Positions 45,994-55,128 of a DNA stretch of 64,000 nt are shown here, in pieces; within the stretch, counting starts at the first letter, position 1; each line of letters begins with the position of its first letter. The stretch comes from Cohnella abietis (lineage in GTDB: Bacteria > Bacillota > Bacilli > Paenibacillales > Paenibacillaceae). The stretch lies in contig NZ_AP019400.1 in the NCBI RefSeq assembly GCF_004295585.1, positions 3,756,001 to 3,820,000 on the forward strand, in the 5' to 3' direction. Position numbers and translations under genes: made by a program. Below the pieces are notes generated by a model that saw only the letters and a program-made list of their open reading frames with translations, did no database searches and had not been told where the DNA came from.

Positions 45994-47705
45994 ATGCTGT
46001 CGTCTTCCTTTTCTAGAGATTTCTCTTCAAAATCATTCAATAAAATCGGCAAATGAAGCCGAATGATCATCCCCTGAGCACCTTGCAGCTTCTCAAGTCC
46101 ATAACGATCCCCATAATGGAGTTTAATCCTCGATTCGATACTATTTAATCCAGACCCCATCCCTTTCGTACTAACCGAACCCGCCCCGTCCGACCGGCCA
46201 TTATCCTCAACCTCAATAACGAGATTAAACTTACTTTCGTACGCACGAATATCGATTCGCCCTTTCTGGCGAATATGATCGATGCCATGGATAAAGGCAT
46301 TTTCTATAATGGGCTGAAGGATAAGCTTAGGAACGCTTACCTGCTTCAAGTGATCCGGAATGTCCAGATTGTATTCAAAACGATCCTCGAATCGGTATTG
46401 ATGGATTTGCAAGTAAATCTGAGCGAATTTGACTTCTACTTCCAGAGATACGAAAGCTTCTCCCGGTGCGATCGAAAAACGAAATATGCTGGAAAGGTTC
46501 TTGACGAGATTGGGAATTAAATCGATTTTCTCCTTTGATTTGGCCAGTATGCTTATATACTCAAGCGTGTTATGTAAAAAATGCGGATTAAAGTAAGTCC
46601 GAATTGCCGTTAGCTGAGCTTCCTTCTGAATCAGCTCGGCCTTATACACTTTCTGAATCAAGTCCCTCGTCTCCATGATCATTTGATTGAAACTATTACA
46701 AAGCAGCGCAATCTCATCATGTGATCCGAAGTTTTCGATCAGCTGATAATTTTCTTTTTCCGCCTTGCGCATTAAACGACTTAAGGTCGTTAACGGACTT
46801 GTGATTCTCCGGAGCACGTAATAAGTGATGACCATGACAGCAATCCATGAAACCAACGTAATCACGACAGAAAATACAGCTAACTTACGAATACCCTCAC
46901 TAGCTTCCGAAATGGGAATACGGCTAACATATTTGAAGTCAGTCCCTTTGGACTTTCTTTCCGTAGTAATCGTCGTGCTCTTCTCTGCCATTGAAAGAAG
47001 CTGCCCAATTGCTTCAGAATTATCTGAGGACATGACTATGTTGTTAGCGTTCGTAATAAAAAAGGAACCTTCCGGATAAGTACCGAATAACGCCCTTACC
47101 TTATCCGCATCTAATAGAATAACCAATAGTCCGAGATGCGTCCCCGTTACGGTATCTATAAGCTGCATATTGCAAACCATCCGTTGGTGATCAACAAAGA
47201 AAGCCCATTCGGGAACTCCTTGCTTTTCGAATGGCATAATAGTAAGCGCTTCATAGTATTGAACATCTTGATTGGACCCTGCGGAATAATGTTTACCTTC
47301 TCCATCATAGAGATGGATTGAATTCGCAAAATCCCCAATACTGCGCTTCATATCTTCCAATTCGATCTGCAGCATTTGTTCGACGCCCTCTTCCAGCGAA
47401 GACTGTTCAGAAGGCATTAACGGATATTTATCCGGAGAAGCAGCATTGCGCAACAGCGTGTATACCAAGCGGTTATCACCGATGCCGGAAGCCTGCCTCG
47501 CAAATGCCTTTAACACACCATCGATCTTATCGGAAGTTTCGGAAAACGTTTGTTTAAAAGATTGGTCCTCGTTATTCTCAAGAATGCGTTTAGAGTTAAA
47601 ATGAAAGGTAGCGCTTACAACAATTAAAGGCGCTAGTGTCAGTAGAGAATAGATAATGATCATTTTGTAATGCAATCTCGATCGAATCAAATGAAGTAGT
47701 TTCAT
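45990..47705 (-). CDS. YesM-type sensor histidine kinase
   Basis: 571 residues: membrane segment 1 (IIIYSLLTLAPLIVVSATF), about 250 extracytoplasmic residues, membrane segment 2 with HAMP, then His_kinase (YFNPHFLHNTLEYIS) and ATPase (LQPIIENAFIHGID, VEDNGR, GSGLNSIE). Its start follows GGGGGAATAGGAT. It pairs with the YesN regulator and heads the pectin locus. Confidence 0.92.
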   Translation of the reverse strand: MKLLHLIRSRLHYKMIIIYSLLTLAPLIVVSATFHFNSKRILENNEDQSFKQTFSETSDKIDGVLKAFARQASGIGDNRLVYTLLRNAASPDKYPLMPSEQSSLEEGVEQMLQIELEDMKRSIGDFANSIHLYDGEGKHYSAGSNQDVQYYEALTIMPFEKQGVPEWAFFVDHQRMVCNMQLIDTVTGTHLGLLVILLDADKVRALFGTYPEGSFFITNANNIVMSSDNSEAIGQLLSMAEKSTTITTERKSKGTDFKYVSRIPISEASEGIRKLAVFSVVITLVSWIAVMVITYYVLRRITSPLTTLSRLMRKAEKENYQLIENFGSHDEIALLCNSFNQMIMETRDLIQKVYKAELIQKEAQLTAIRTYFNPHFLHNTLEYISILAKSKEKIDLIPNLVKNLSSIFRFSIAPGEAFVSLEVEVKFAQIYLQIHQYRFEDRFEYNLDIPDHLKQVSVPKLILQPIIENAFIHGIDHIRQKGRIDIRAYESKFNLVIEVEDNGRSDGAGSVSTKGMGSGLNSIESRIKLHYGDRYGLEKLQGAQGMIIRLHLPILLNDFEEKSLEKEDDSI

Positions 47706-47843
47706 ATCCTATTCCCCCTAATAGCTTTGAGGACTATAGTAATACCAAACCGTAGAAAATTGCAAAGTAAATTATAAATCAGCAGCGAAATCATATCGCT
47801 CCGAATTGAGCCTTTCGTTGAAGCCTGGCGAGATTGGACACAA

Positions 47844-47873
47844 AATAAGCCCGCGATTTACGCGGACTTATTT
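47844..47873. terminator. Hairpin downstream of the KAP NTPase gene
   Basis: AATAAGCCCGCG pairs with CGCGGACTTATT around a 5-nt loop, followed by T3 on the plus strand and A3 on the other side. The remaining part of 47706-48086 has no gene. Confidence 0.5.
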
Positions 47874-48086
47874 CGGTTGTTCTTTTCTTCCTACACCGGT
47901 TTATACTCCACACTCCTATAACTTAACGAACATTTGTTCACGATATTTTTAATATCGGATAAAAAGGCAACCAGCCTTAAGCTTGCGTTGCTGGAATCTA
48001 GGCTTATTGAGTCATGCCATTCTCCCGAATTCTAATTAGTTTCCCATCCAAAAACCGTAATTCACGAGGAAAACAACTTGAGTTAC

Positions 48087-49898
48087 TTAACAAATGGTAC
48101 TACTGTTTACTGGCTCCTTATTATCGTTGTCAACATGATTGATAATTTTTTCTATTTCATTAACCAGTTCCGAGATAAGTGTCCTTTTCAAGACATCTAA
48201 ATCACCGTGAATTCCTATCAGTAATCTTTTTAGCTCTTCTTTAAAGATTGTCATGTAAGGAATTTCTACAAAGTAATAATCTGAAGCATTGGAAATTCTT
48301 AAATACATTTCATTAAGAACTGTTATAAATAGCTTTATACTTTTATTTTTCATTTTTATTAGCTGCTCCTGAAAATTTTCATTAATCAAGTTCATAAATA
48401 AATTTTTCGAGCTACTAAACGAATTGATATGTTTGATAAGTTCGATATTTTCAAAATCAACCAGTGCTTGAATAAACTCATTCACCTTATTTCTAGTCAT
48501 GAAAACTTCGTGTTGCTTAACAAGCCCTCGAATAATTTCTATAAGTTCTAGACTTTTCTCATCTGTTATATTTGAAAAATATCTGTTAACTATATGTTCG
48601 CTATCGAGAGTAATTGTGTCAATTTTACTTTCTATTGATAGCAAGAGCCCTTCTCTAATAACTTCAAATAAATCCTCTTCTAAATCATAATTTACATTTG
48701 TTATTACTTCTTTTAAGACCATATACATATAAGGATGTTGTAATGGATTATAGTAACCTTCTTTCAATGAAGATATCACTCTATTTACACCATTATTTAC
48801 CTCTTCTACTTCGAAGTTATAATAATTTTCGACAATTCTAAAATGTATATCCGGCTCATTTTCTTTTCGATATTTTTGTCCAATTTCATCAAAAAGTTTA
48901 GAACTATTAAGGTCTCCTGTAATAATAAATTGAGCTATTGATTGAAAATATGAAAAAAAATCTTTAATTGCGATTTTACTACTTAGAAATCTACTTTCTG
49001 TTTGCTTACTTTTGAAAAACAGATTATATCGATTAAGATTATCTTCTGCTTCTTTGATTGACTTTATTGTACCAATTTTATATTCAATTCCGATAACAAG
49101 AATACATGCGAATAAACTCATCCTTACATCATTTGTTAATTCCTCATTTTCAATAGTTTCAAAAATCTCTGCCATTATTCCAAATACAAACTTAATTGTC
49201 CGTAAGTTGATGTTTTCAATAGTTGCGAAGATTGCTGTCATAGATTCTTTGTTTTCTTCAAAAAATGGATACAATAACGGGTAATTCGTTTTGATCAGTT
49301 CATATATTACTGCCAAGTTTTCAACTTGAAATTTAATTGTTCTCCCAATAACCTTTTCCTTTAACTTAGTAAACGCTTCGTGATCCCTAATTTCTTCTGA
49401 ATTAGAAATGAAAAGAGTTTTCACATGATTGTGCTCAATAAAATTAGAGTTTATATAGCCAAGGATATTTTCAATCGATATGGCTGGATCTGTTCTCTCC
49501 AAATCATCAATACATAAGAATATATTACCGGACTCTCTCTTATTTATTAGGTCTTGTATTTTGCTATCAACATTAGTAACATCAATTTCCGATGGGCTAC
49601 CAATAGGGATAAAGTTTTTGAATAAATTTATTGCGCCCCTCACAAAAATGTAGCCTTTGGCAGCGGATGGGGAAAGTATCTGAAGGAAGACATTTTCCCC
49701 GATTTCATTTGTATCTTTTATTCCATTTAATGAGATATAGACTAACTGATAACTTGGGTAATTCTCTTCGAGAAAAACACGAATTTCATTTTTCACAAAA
49801 TAAGTTTTACCACTTCCCCATGAACCATCTAAATGTAACGCATATTCCGTTTTTGGGCTATCCATATAACGTCTAAACATCTCAATAAATAATTTCAT
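48087..49898 (-). CDS. KAP-family P-loop NTPase
   Basis: 603 residues from the ATG at 49898 (AAGAGGACAGAT upstream). Walker A GSWGSGKT (residues 25-32), Walker B IFLCIDDLER (about 126-135), and SNSEEIRDHEAF after it as in KAP NTPases. The rest is a long helical region of about 400 residues with no transmembrane insertion that I can see, unlike many KAP proteins. The gene is markedly AT-rich compared with the neighbouring loci and stands alone, which suggests horizontal gain. KAP NTPases occur in phage-defence loci; a defence role here is inference. Confidence 0.78.
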   Translation of the reverse strand: MKLFIEMFRRYMDSPKTEYALHLDGSWGSGKTYFVKNEIRVFLEENYPSYQLVYISLNGIKDTNEIGENVFLQILSPSAAKGYIFVRGAINLFKNFIPIGSPSEIDVTNVDSKIQDLINKRESGNIFLCIDDLERTDPAISIENILGYINSNFIEHNHVKTLFISNSEEIRDHEAFTKLKEKVIGRTIKFQVENLAVIYELIKTNYPLLYPFFEENKESMTAIFATIENINLRTIKFVFGIMAEIFETIENEELTNDVRMSLFACILVIGIEYKIGTIKSIKEAEDNLNRYNLFFKSKQTESRFLSSKIAIKDFFSYFQSIAQFIITGDLNSSKLFDEIGQKYRKENEPDIHFRIVENYYNFEVEEVNNGVNRVISSLKEGYYNPLQHPYMYMVLKEVITNVNYDLEEDLFEVIREGLLLSIESKIDTITLDSEHIVNRYFSNITDEKSLELIEIIRGLVKQHEVFMTRNKVNEFIQALVDFENIELIKHINSFSSSKNLFMNLINENFQEQLIKMKNKSIKLFITVLNEMYLRISNASDYYFVEIPYMTIFKEELKRLLIGIHGDLDVLKRTLISELVNEIEKIINHVDNDNKEPVNSSTIC

Positions 49899-50002
49899 AT
49901 CTGTCCTCTTTTCAATCATATTTTTATAAGTATGAATATTCTTGTAGAGATTTCTTATATCGTTGGTGTATTCGTTATGTCCATTCCCTTACATGACCCC
50001 AA

Positions 50003-50225
50003 TCATAGGAAATATATGTATCTGTCTAAAATAAGTCGAACAGCCTCGGTCAAATCAATGGCTTGACCCTCATCGCGAATTTTATGTATTCGATGCCTCC
50101 GATTTCTGATAAACTAAAGCAGTTTGATCTAAGATCTTGGTTTTAATATGTAATGCCTTGAATAAGCTCATTAATACAGACATCGGATAAGCCTTTTATG
50201 GAGTTCACTTGATTAATTCCAACCT
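50003..50225 (-). pseudogene. Decayed coding remnant, unknown family
   Basis: Short protein-like pieces in different frames of the minus strand line up head to tail: GLSDVCINELIQGITY, ILDQTALVYQKSEASNT, then IRDEGQAIDLTEAVRLILDR ending near 50003. This suggests one gene broken by several shifts. No family is recognised. The remaining part of 49899-50650 is AT-rich and empty. Confidence 0.3.
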
Positions 50226-50653
50226 ACAGGGCACTTAATTGGTATTATAACCAATCGCTTCTAAATGTGCTCCTGATTTATTTGCTCTTAGTTCTCGCCA
50301 AAAGAGCTGTATTTTCAAGTTTTTTTAGTATAAAATATGGAATTATAGATTATATTTGCATAAAGTTTCAAACCAATTTATTCCGTTATTCAACGACTAT
50401 CCGCAAACACCTCCATTGTTCAATCACCATCAAATTGCATTCCGATCGGTAATCAGTATATATTCTTAATACTCGACAATTTTCTAACTAAATTGCCTTG
50501 TGTTACAAACATGCGTTTCAATTTCTAAAGTATATTTTATCACTTTACCGCGTTGGCCTTTAAACAGCAGCTATCGAATCTACTACTGTGCTTAATACCT
50601 CCATTCTGCTGAGATGGCGGATATCAGTGATGTGGTTGCGGTGATTTTGTGTA

Positions 50654-50684
50654 AAAGGCCCGTACCAATAAGGTGCGGGCCTTT
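50654..50684 (-). terminator. Terminator of the MoxR-vWA operon
   Basis: AAAGGCCCG pairs with CGGGCCTTT around a 13-nt loop, with a T-rich end on the minus strand. It lies 20 bp past the last gene. Confidence 0.8.
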
Positions 50685-50703
50685 GTATTATTCCGTGCTG
50701 TAT

Positions 50704-51552
50704 TTATAATAAGATATCTTCCAAGACTATATTCCATACTTCATGAGGATGTGCAAGAGATGGAAATGTGTCCATTCGATCGACTACTTCATGAAACAGA
50801 TCTAGTACGGATAGCCCGCATCGGAAATAATGTTGTCCATTTCGTAAGTCTACCTTAAGTTTTTGATCGATGATTTCCCTAGGCGAAAATTGCCTTCCGT
50901 GAACACTCCGTAAAGTATTAATACTTCTGAACCTAATTTCGTCCGCCTGCAAATACCAACCGATAAGTGCTTTATGCCATTCAGTGATAATACTTGCATC
51001 TTTTTTTGAAATGAGAACCTGTATTCCAGATACTAAACCATGCATTATTTCTGAAGTTACGGATGAAAAATGATTAAAAGCCGCATCAAAATCAAATGTC
51101 TCTGTTGCTGAATTACGATTATGATGGTAGAGACTCCAATCGAAAGAACCGAATCCGTCTCTTAATTTGGCTATGGCAATAGTTTCCGGCGGTTTATTAT
51201 GACAGTAAATACCGCGCAGTTCGGTCAAAGCCTTAGAGTAATTGCCGATATTTCTGAAATCGTTTCTAGATATCGCACCGTTATCAAGCATAATGGACAA
51301 CAAGCTCCGAGTCTGGTTATCATACGCCTTATATTGATATTTATTATGTACCCTGAATATGTAGGGCATACAGTCGTAAAACAGTCCGTACATATTCGTA
51401 ACAGCTGACCACAAACGTAGCTCTGAATTTGCCAGACTATGAACAGGCTTGGGATGATAAGCCTCAGCCAACAAGAGTGTTGGATGGAGCTCGCGACATG
51501 TTTGGTTTACCAGATTGACACTAATGTTCGTAAAGAGATCTACTGTCAGCAT
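50704..51552 (-). CDS. Unknown protein with a HEPN-type R-x4-H motif (candidate effector)
   Basis: 282 residues from the ATG at 51552, with AAGGAGG seven bases upstream. Mostly helical. The stretch TELRGIYCHNKPPE (Arg 113, His 118) fits the Rx4-6H motif of HEPN ribonucleases, and long helices surround it as in that fold. No other motif is visible. It follows the 1115-residue NTPase with 12 bp between them and is the last gene before the terminator. I infer that it may be the nuclease effector of the system; it could also be a structural partner. Confidence 0.5.
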   Translation of the reverse strand: MLTVDLFTNISVNLVNQTCRELHPTLLLAEAYHPKPVHSLANSELRLWSAVTNMYGLFYDCMPYIFRVHNKYQYKAYDNQTRSLLSIMLDNGAISRNDFRNIGNYSKALTELRGIYCHNKPPETIAIAKLRDGFGSFDWSLYHHNRNSATETFDFDAAFNHFSSVTSEIMHGLVSGIQVLISKKDASIITEWHKALIGWYLQADEIRFRSINTLRSVHGRQFSPREIIDQKLKVDLRNGQHYFRCGLSVLDLFHEVVDRMDTFPSLAHPHEVWNIVLEDILL

Positions 51553-51564
51553 ATTCACCCCTCC

Positions 51565-54500
51565 TTATAATAAGCACGCTTGAAGCCCGCTGAAGGAGGT
51601 CGCAATATTGAGTCCAGTTAATAACTCCCGTTCTGTAAGATCGCCTTCTCGGCGACCAATTAATTCAGCGCGAAAATACACCGGTTCAATAAAGCCGGCA
51701 TGCTTTAAGTTGACCCAGCCTCGATTATGCCTGCGGTCGTATCTGCCGTCGATCCTACCTGTGAACGGTATTGGATGTCCTTCCTTACCACACAAAATAT
51801 GCAAGCGACGTTTTTCATAGGATGTCCCCCTCCTCAATTCCTCAAAAAGTGCGTCACACTCTTGACCTCTGTGATCTTCAAGCTGTGCGCAGCAAAGTGC
51901 AAGCAAGTATACGATATGGGGGGGACGAATGACGCTGAGCTCAAGGTACCGCATGCAGAGATCATACATTTGTTCCCACATGGTGTTATTCATATGAGTC
52001 CGTACGTTTTCTTCGTCCAATGGAATAATTGGGCTACTGTTGGCATATAGCCATTTGGCATTGATAAGTATATGCAAGCAAGCAGCTTTTTCTAATACGA
52101 TCGGATAATAATCCGCATGCTCCATAAGGTCAATAATTTCTTTGCATTTGCTTTTGGAATTTTTATCCAATGACTCTTTGAAATTGAGACTGTTTTCCCC
52201 ACTTCCGATAAGCCCGCGTGCGCGGAAATAGATGCCATGAGATCTTCCTTCTTGAACGCTCTGTTTAAAGCGATCCTCATTCATATTCAAACTATCGGCC
52301 AACGCATCGAGCTCTCCCAGAATATTTTCGTCGCGTTTATCACCATAAGACATCAAATCGATATAATGATAGAAGCCTTCCAGCAGTTCCATTTTCTCGT
52401 CGGCATCACTAAGACTCTTCACATAATGCACACCCGCCCAAAGATAGGCAGCATAAGCATAGTTATCTTCCGGGTAGTAATGGATAACTTTCTCCATTTT
52501 TTCTTTTACACTCTTGAACAATTCTTCTTTCGAGAGCGTCTCATCAGATCTATATAAGCGGATACTTAGGTGAGCCCATTCTACATGGAGATTTGACAAG
52601 AAACGGTTCATCTTTTCACTTTGATGGCGCTTGATTTCCGTTTTTGCAGTCTCGTGGATCTGTGATAATAGTGTGATCCGATCATCTTCCGATTTCTCCC
52701 ATCTTCGATCACTACATATTTCTCGTGTCAACATGATTTCGGTTAGAAGTAACGGTGTGTTCTTGTCCTCTTTCTCCCGGTAAATGCGCAGTTCTTTAAC
52801 AAGAACCATGAATTGAGAGAAGTACTTATCCTGCTTCCAGACGGAACGTTCGGATTCTCTATTATTTGGGCCTATTAATCGAATGAGATTCTGGATGAGC
52901 CTTTGTTCGCGTATTGATCCCGGAGATAAATGTTTAATTATGCTAATAATTAAATCGATTGTATTCCACTCGTCATATTCGTTTAATAGCATTTTTGCTT
53001 CGAGTTCACTGCGAATGCGTAGTACGCTGCCGTCAACGCTGTCAAACTCGCGAATCAAAGCATTTCCCAATATAATGTTCATGACTTTTGACGTCTCCAT
53101 GCCGAATTCGCCAAGAAAACGTATGGCCATAGGAAGCGGCATATCTTCTTTGTAATTCGTACACACGGCAATACAACACATCAGTCTCTTGAAAGTGCGC
53201 TCGATGTCTTTAGTAGCATCCAAATTAATGTCATTTGCCGATTCGGGCAGTGAAAGCATCAATGTTTTTCCTAGTCTATCCATGATTGATACTAATTTTT
53301 GACGCATTACCGTATTAAGTTGTTCTTCCGCTAGATCTTTGGATATATTTGCCAGTTGGTTACTTACGTCCTCGATATGTCCTTCATTCTCTCTTCGCAA
53401 CCTTGCGTGCAAGCTTTTATGCAGGTCCTGAAATAGATAGAGAGAACCGATAAAGCTGGTAGCAGCAGAGTAATATTTCATCATATTCTTGGCGTCTTTC
53501 TGACGAAACCCCGCTTTTTCAACCAACAAATTATGAACCTTTTCATTCTCGTTTTCACGCAATAAGATGTCAATATCGATACAAGTATACTGCTCTCTCT
53601 TATCATTATCTGCAGATCGTTGATAAGCAGTACATACGATTTGTACTCGACGTCCTCTACTGCGCAAGAGATTTAGTAAGTCTCGAGCTTTATTTAGTTC
53701 TGAACGGACCCGACATGATGTGTCCCATATGATCAGTGTCGGGTTGGGGTTGAATACCTTAGTATCCATTTGTTTTAATAATGCATCCAATTGTTCAAAA
53801 GTCTCAGAACGTTTTTTAACCGTTATGCCTTCACTCGTTTTCTCGCTCTCTTCCGTAAAAAGCACATCAGAATTGGAAATATATATGACTGAGTAATTTC
53901 CATCCTTAAAAATACGATAAGCGAGTGCGCCTAAAGCATTTGATTTGCCTGAACAAGCTTGTCCGCAAAGCATAATTGGCTTCTCGCTGCGCTTTTTGTC
54001 TCCTGCACTTTTCAATGCTAATACGGCTTTATCATACAGTGCATCTTCGAAATACCGTTTTAAGTGAAACGAATTGTTCTCGCGATATCCATACCACTTA
54101 GGCATCCCAATGGTGCTTGTCTGTAGGAATGCCTGGAAGTATTGAGCCGTTTGTTCAGGCGGAAACAAATCCGTTTGCTCTACCGTTTGAATTCCGAGCA
54201 GTTGCGCAAAGGGCTCGGTATTAAGTAGGAGCTGATTATCTAATTCGGTGTCCATATGCACCGTTGCACCTTTGGAGTAAAAGGCGAAACGTCCTGTTTC
54301 TTCCTCGAAATCTATGATTTCAGAGAAATCCTCATCATACTCTAATTCTTGCAGAATATCTTCAACAGATTCTGGGACTAGAACAGCGGCACCGTTTTGT
54401 TCCAGACGGGCAATATAAGGATTTCCCACTGGTTCAAATATGCCGAAAAAATAAATGAATTTTTTGCGTTTAATCTTGGCCAACTGCATATAAAGCTGCT

Positions 54501-54912
54501 GAATGAACATCTTATCCGTAATTGGGTCAAGCCCGTTGATAATGATTCGACCATACGTTTCAAGCAAATCTGGGAGTGTCTCTAATAAGGCCTGTGCGAT
54601 CTCTTCCTGCTCTAAATCATCTTTTGAAGTATCGTCTAGACCATTGATACGTACAAGGGAAAGTTCCCGATGATTATATTGAATGAGCTTTGCGTCCTGG
54701 CTCGCGATTACGTCGGACACGCGTCGTTTTACTTTTGCTTGAAACAGTCTGGTTAAATCGCTGTCTTGGATCGTTGTATATGCACAAGCCCAGCGTTGAG
54801 CAATAAAATGTTCTGCGCCATCCGTTCGAAACTTATCCCCCAAAAACAAAATCGTGGGCTCGAGCTTAATATGACTGATAATATCGGCGAGAATTGCTTT
54901 ACTATTCGCCAT
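51565..54912 (-). CDS. Large P-loop NTPase of the MoxR-vWA system (VMAP-like)
   Basis: 1115 residues. An N-terminal alpha/beta domain (about 1-190; TILFLGDKF, CAYTTIQDSDLTRLF, RIIINGLDPITD) is reminiscent of degenerate SIR2-like sensors in STAND proteins. Walker A GQACSGKS (317-324) and Walker B TLIIWDTS (392-399) define the NTPase; the WD in place of DD is notable. A long helical, TPR-like region follows (about 480-1010). The last 60 residues (GRIDGRYDRRHNRGWVNLKH onwards) look like an OB/cold-shock-type domain. The start follows CGAGGAGGCGAATT. Its place after MoxR and vWA genes suggests that it is the third component of a ternary conflict system. Confidence 0.7.
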   Translation of the reverse strand: MANSKAILADIISHIKLEPTILFLGDKFRTDGAEHFIAQRWACAYTTIQDSDLTRLFQAKVKRRVSDVIASQDAKLIQYNHRELSLVRINGLDDTSKDDLEQEEIAQALLETLPDLLETYGRIIINGLDPITDKMFIQQLYMQLAKIKRKKFIYFFGIFEPVGNPYIARLEQNGAAVLVPESVEDILQELEYDEDFSEIIDFEEETGRFAFYSKGATVHMDTELDNQLLLNTEPFAQLLGIQTVEQTDLFPPEQTAQYFQAFLQTSTIGMPKWYGYRENNSFHLKRYFEDALYDKAVLALKSAGDKKRSEKPIMLCGQACSGKSNALGALAYRIFKDGNYSVIYISNSDVLFTEESEKTSEGITVKKRSETFEQLDALLKQMDTKVFNPNPTLIIWDTSCRVRSELNKARDLLNLLRSRGRRVQIVCTAYQRSADNDKREQYTCIDIDILLRENENEKVHNLLVEKAGFRQKDAKNMMKYYSAATSFIGSLYLFQDLHKSLHARLRRENEGHIEDVSNQLANISKDLAEEQLNTVMRQKLVSIMDRLGKTLMLSLPESANDINLDATKDIERTFKRLMCCIAVCTNYKEDMPLPMAIRFLGEFGMETSKVMNIILGNALIREFDSVDGSVLRIRSELEAKMLLNEYDEWNTIDLIISIIKHLSPGSIREQRLIQNLIRLIGPNNRESERSVWKQDKYFSQFMVLVKELRIYREKEDKNTPLLLTEIMLTREICSDRRWEKSEDDRITLLSQIHETAKTEIKRHQSEKMNRFLSNLHVEWAHLSIRLYRSDETLSKEELFKSVKEKMEKVIHYYPEDNYAYAAYLWAGVHYVKSLSDADEKMELLEGFYHYIDLMSYGDKRDENILGELDALADSLNMNEDRFKQSVQEGRSHGIYFRARGLIGSGENSLNFKESLDKNSKSKCKEIIDLMEHADYYPIVLEKAACLHILINAKWLYANSSPIIPLDEENVRTHMNNTMWEQMYDLCMRYLELSVIRPPHIVYLLALCCAQLEDHRGQECDALFEELRRGTSYEKRRLHILCGKEGHPIPFTGRIDGRYDRRHNRGWVNLKHAGFIEPVYFRAELIGRREGDLTERELLTGLNIATSFSGLQACLL

Positions 54913-54961
54913 AATTCGCCTCCTCGATAGGTGAATCCTTATATTTTAATCTTATGTAGTA

Positions 54962-55087
54962 TTATTTATTTATTCTACACGACAATGATTTACCCTTCTC
55001 GATTAAAAAAGTTTTCACAATCCGCCTCCTTTGCTGTATGTAGTCGGGAACTTCCAGATGAGCACCACATCTTCTACAATCGTCCAT
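54962..55087 (-). CDS. Possible small CxxC protein between vWA and NTPase genes
   Basis: A 41-codon frame beginning MDDCRRCGAHLEVPDY, with a zinc-ribbon-like CxxC near the start. The first ATG has only a weak ribosome site, while a very strong AAAGGAGG precedes an in-frame GTG at codon 24, giving an 18-residue alternative. It could be a real small subunit, a leader peptide or the remnant of a longer gene. Confidence 0.3.
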   Translation of the reverse strand: MDDCRRCGAHLEVPDYIQQRRRIVKTFLIEKGKSLSCRINK

Positions 55088-55128
55088 GTATTTCTCTTAT
55101 TATCGTGGCAAGTAAATGTTCATAAAAA

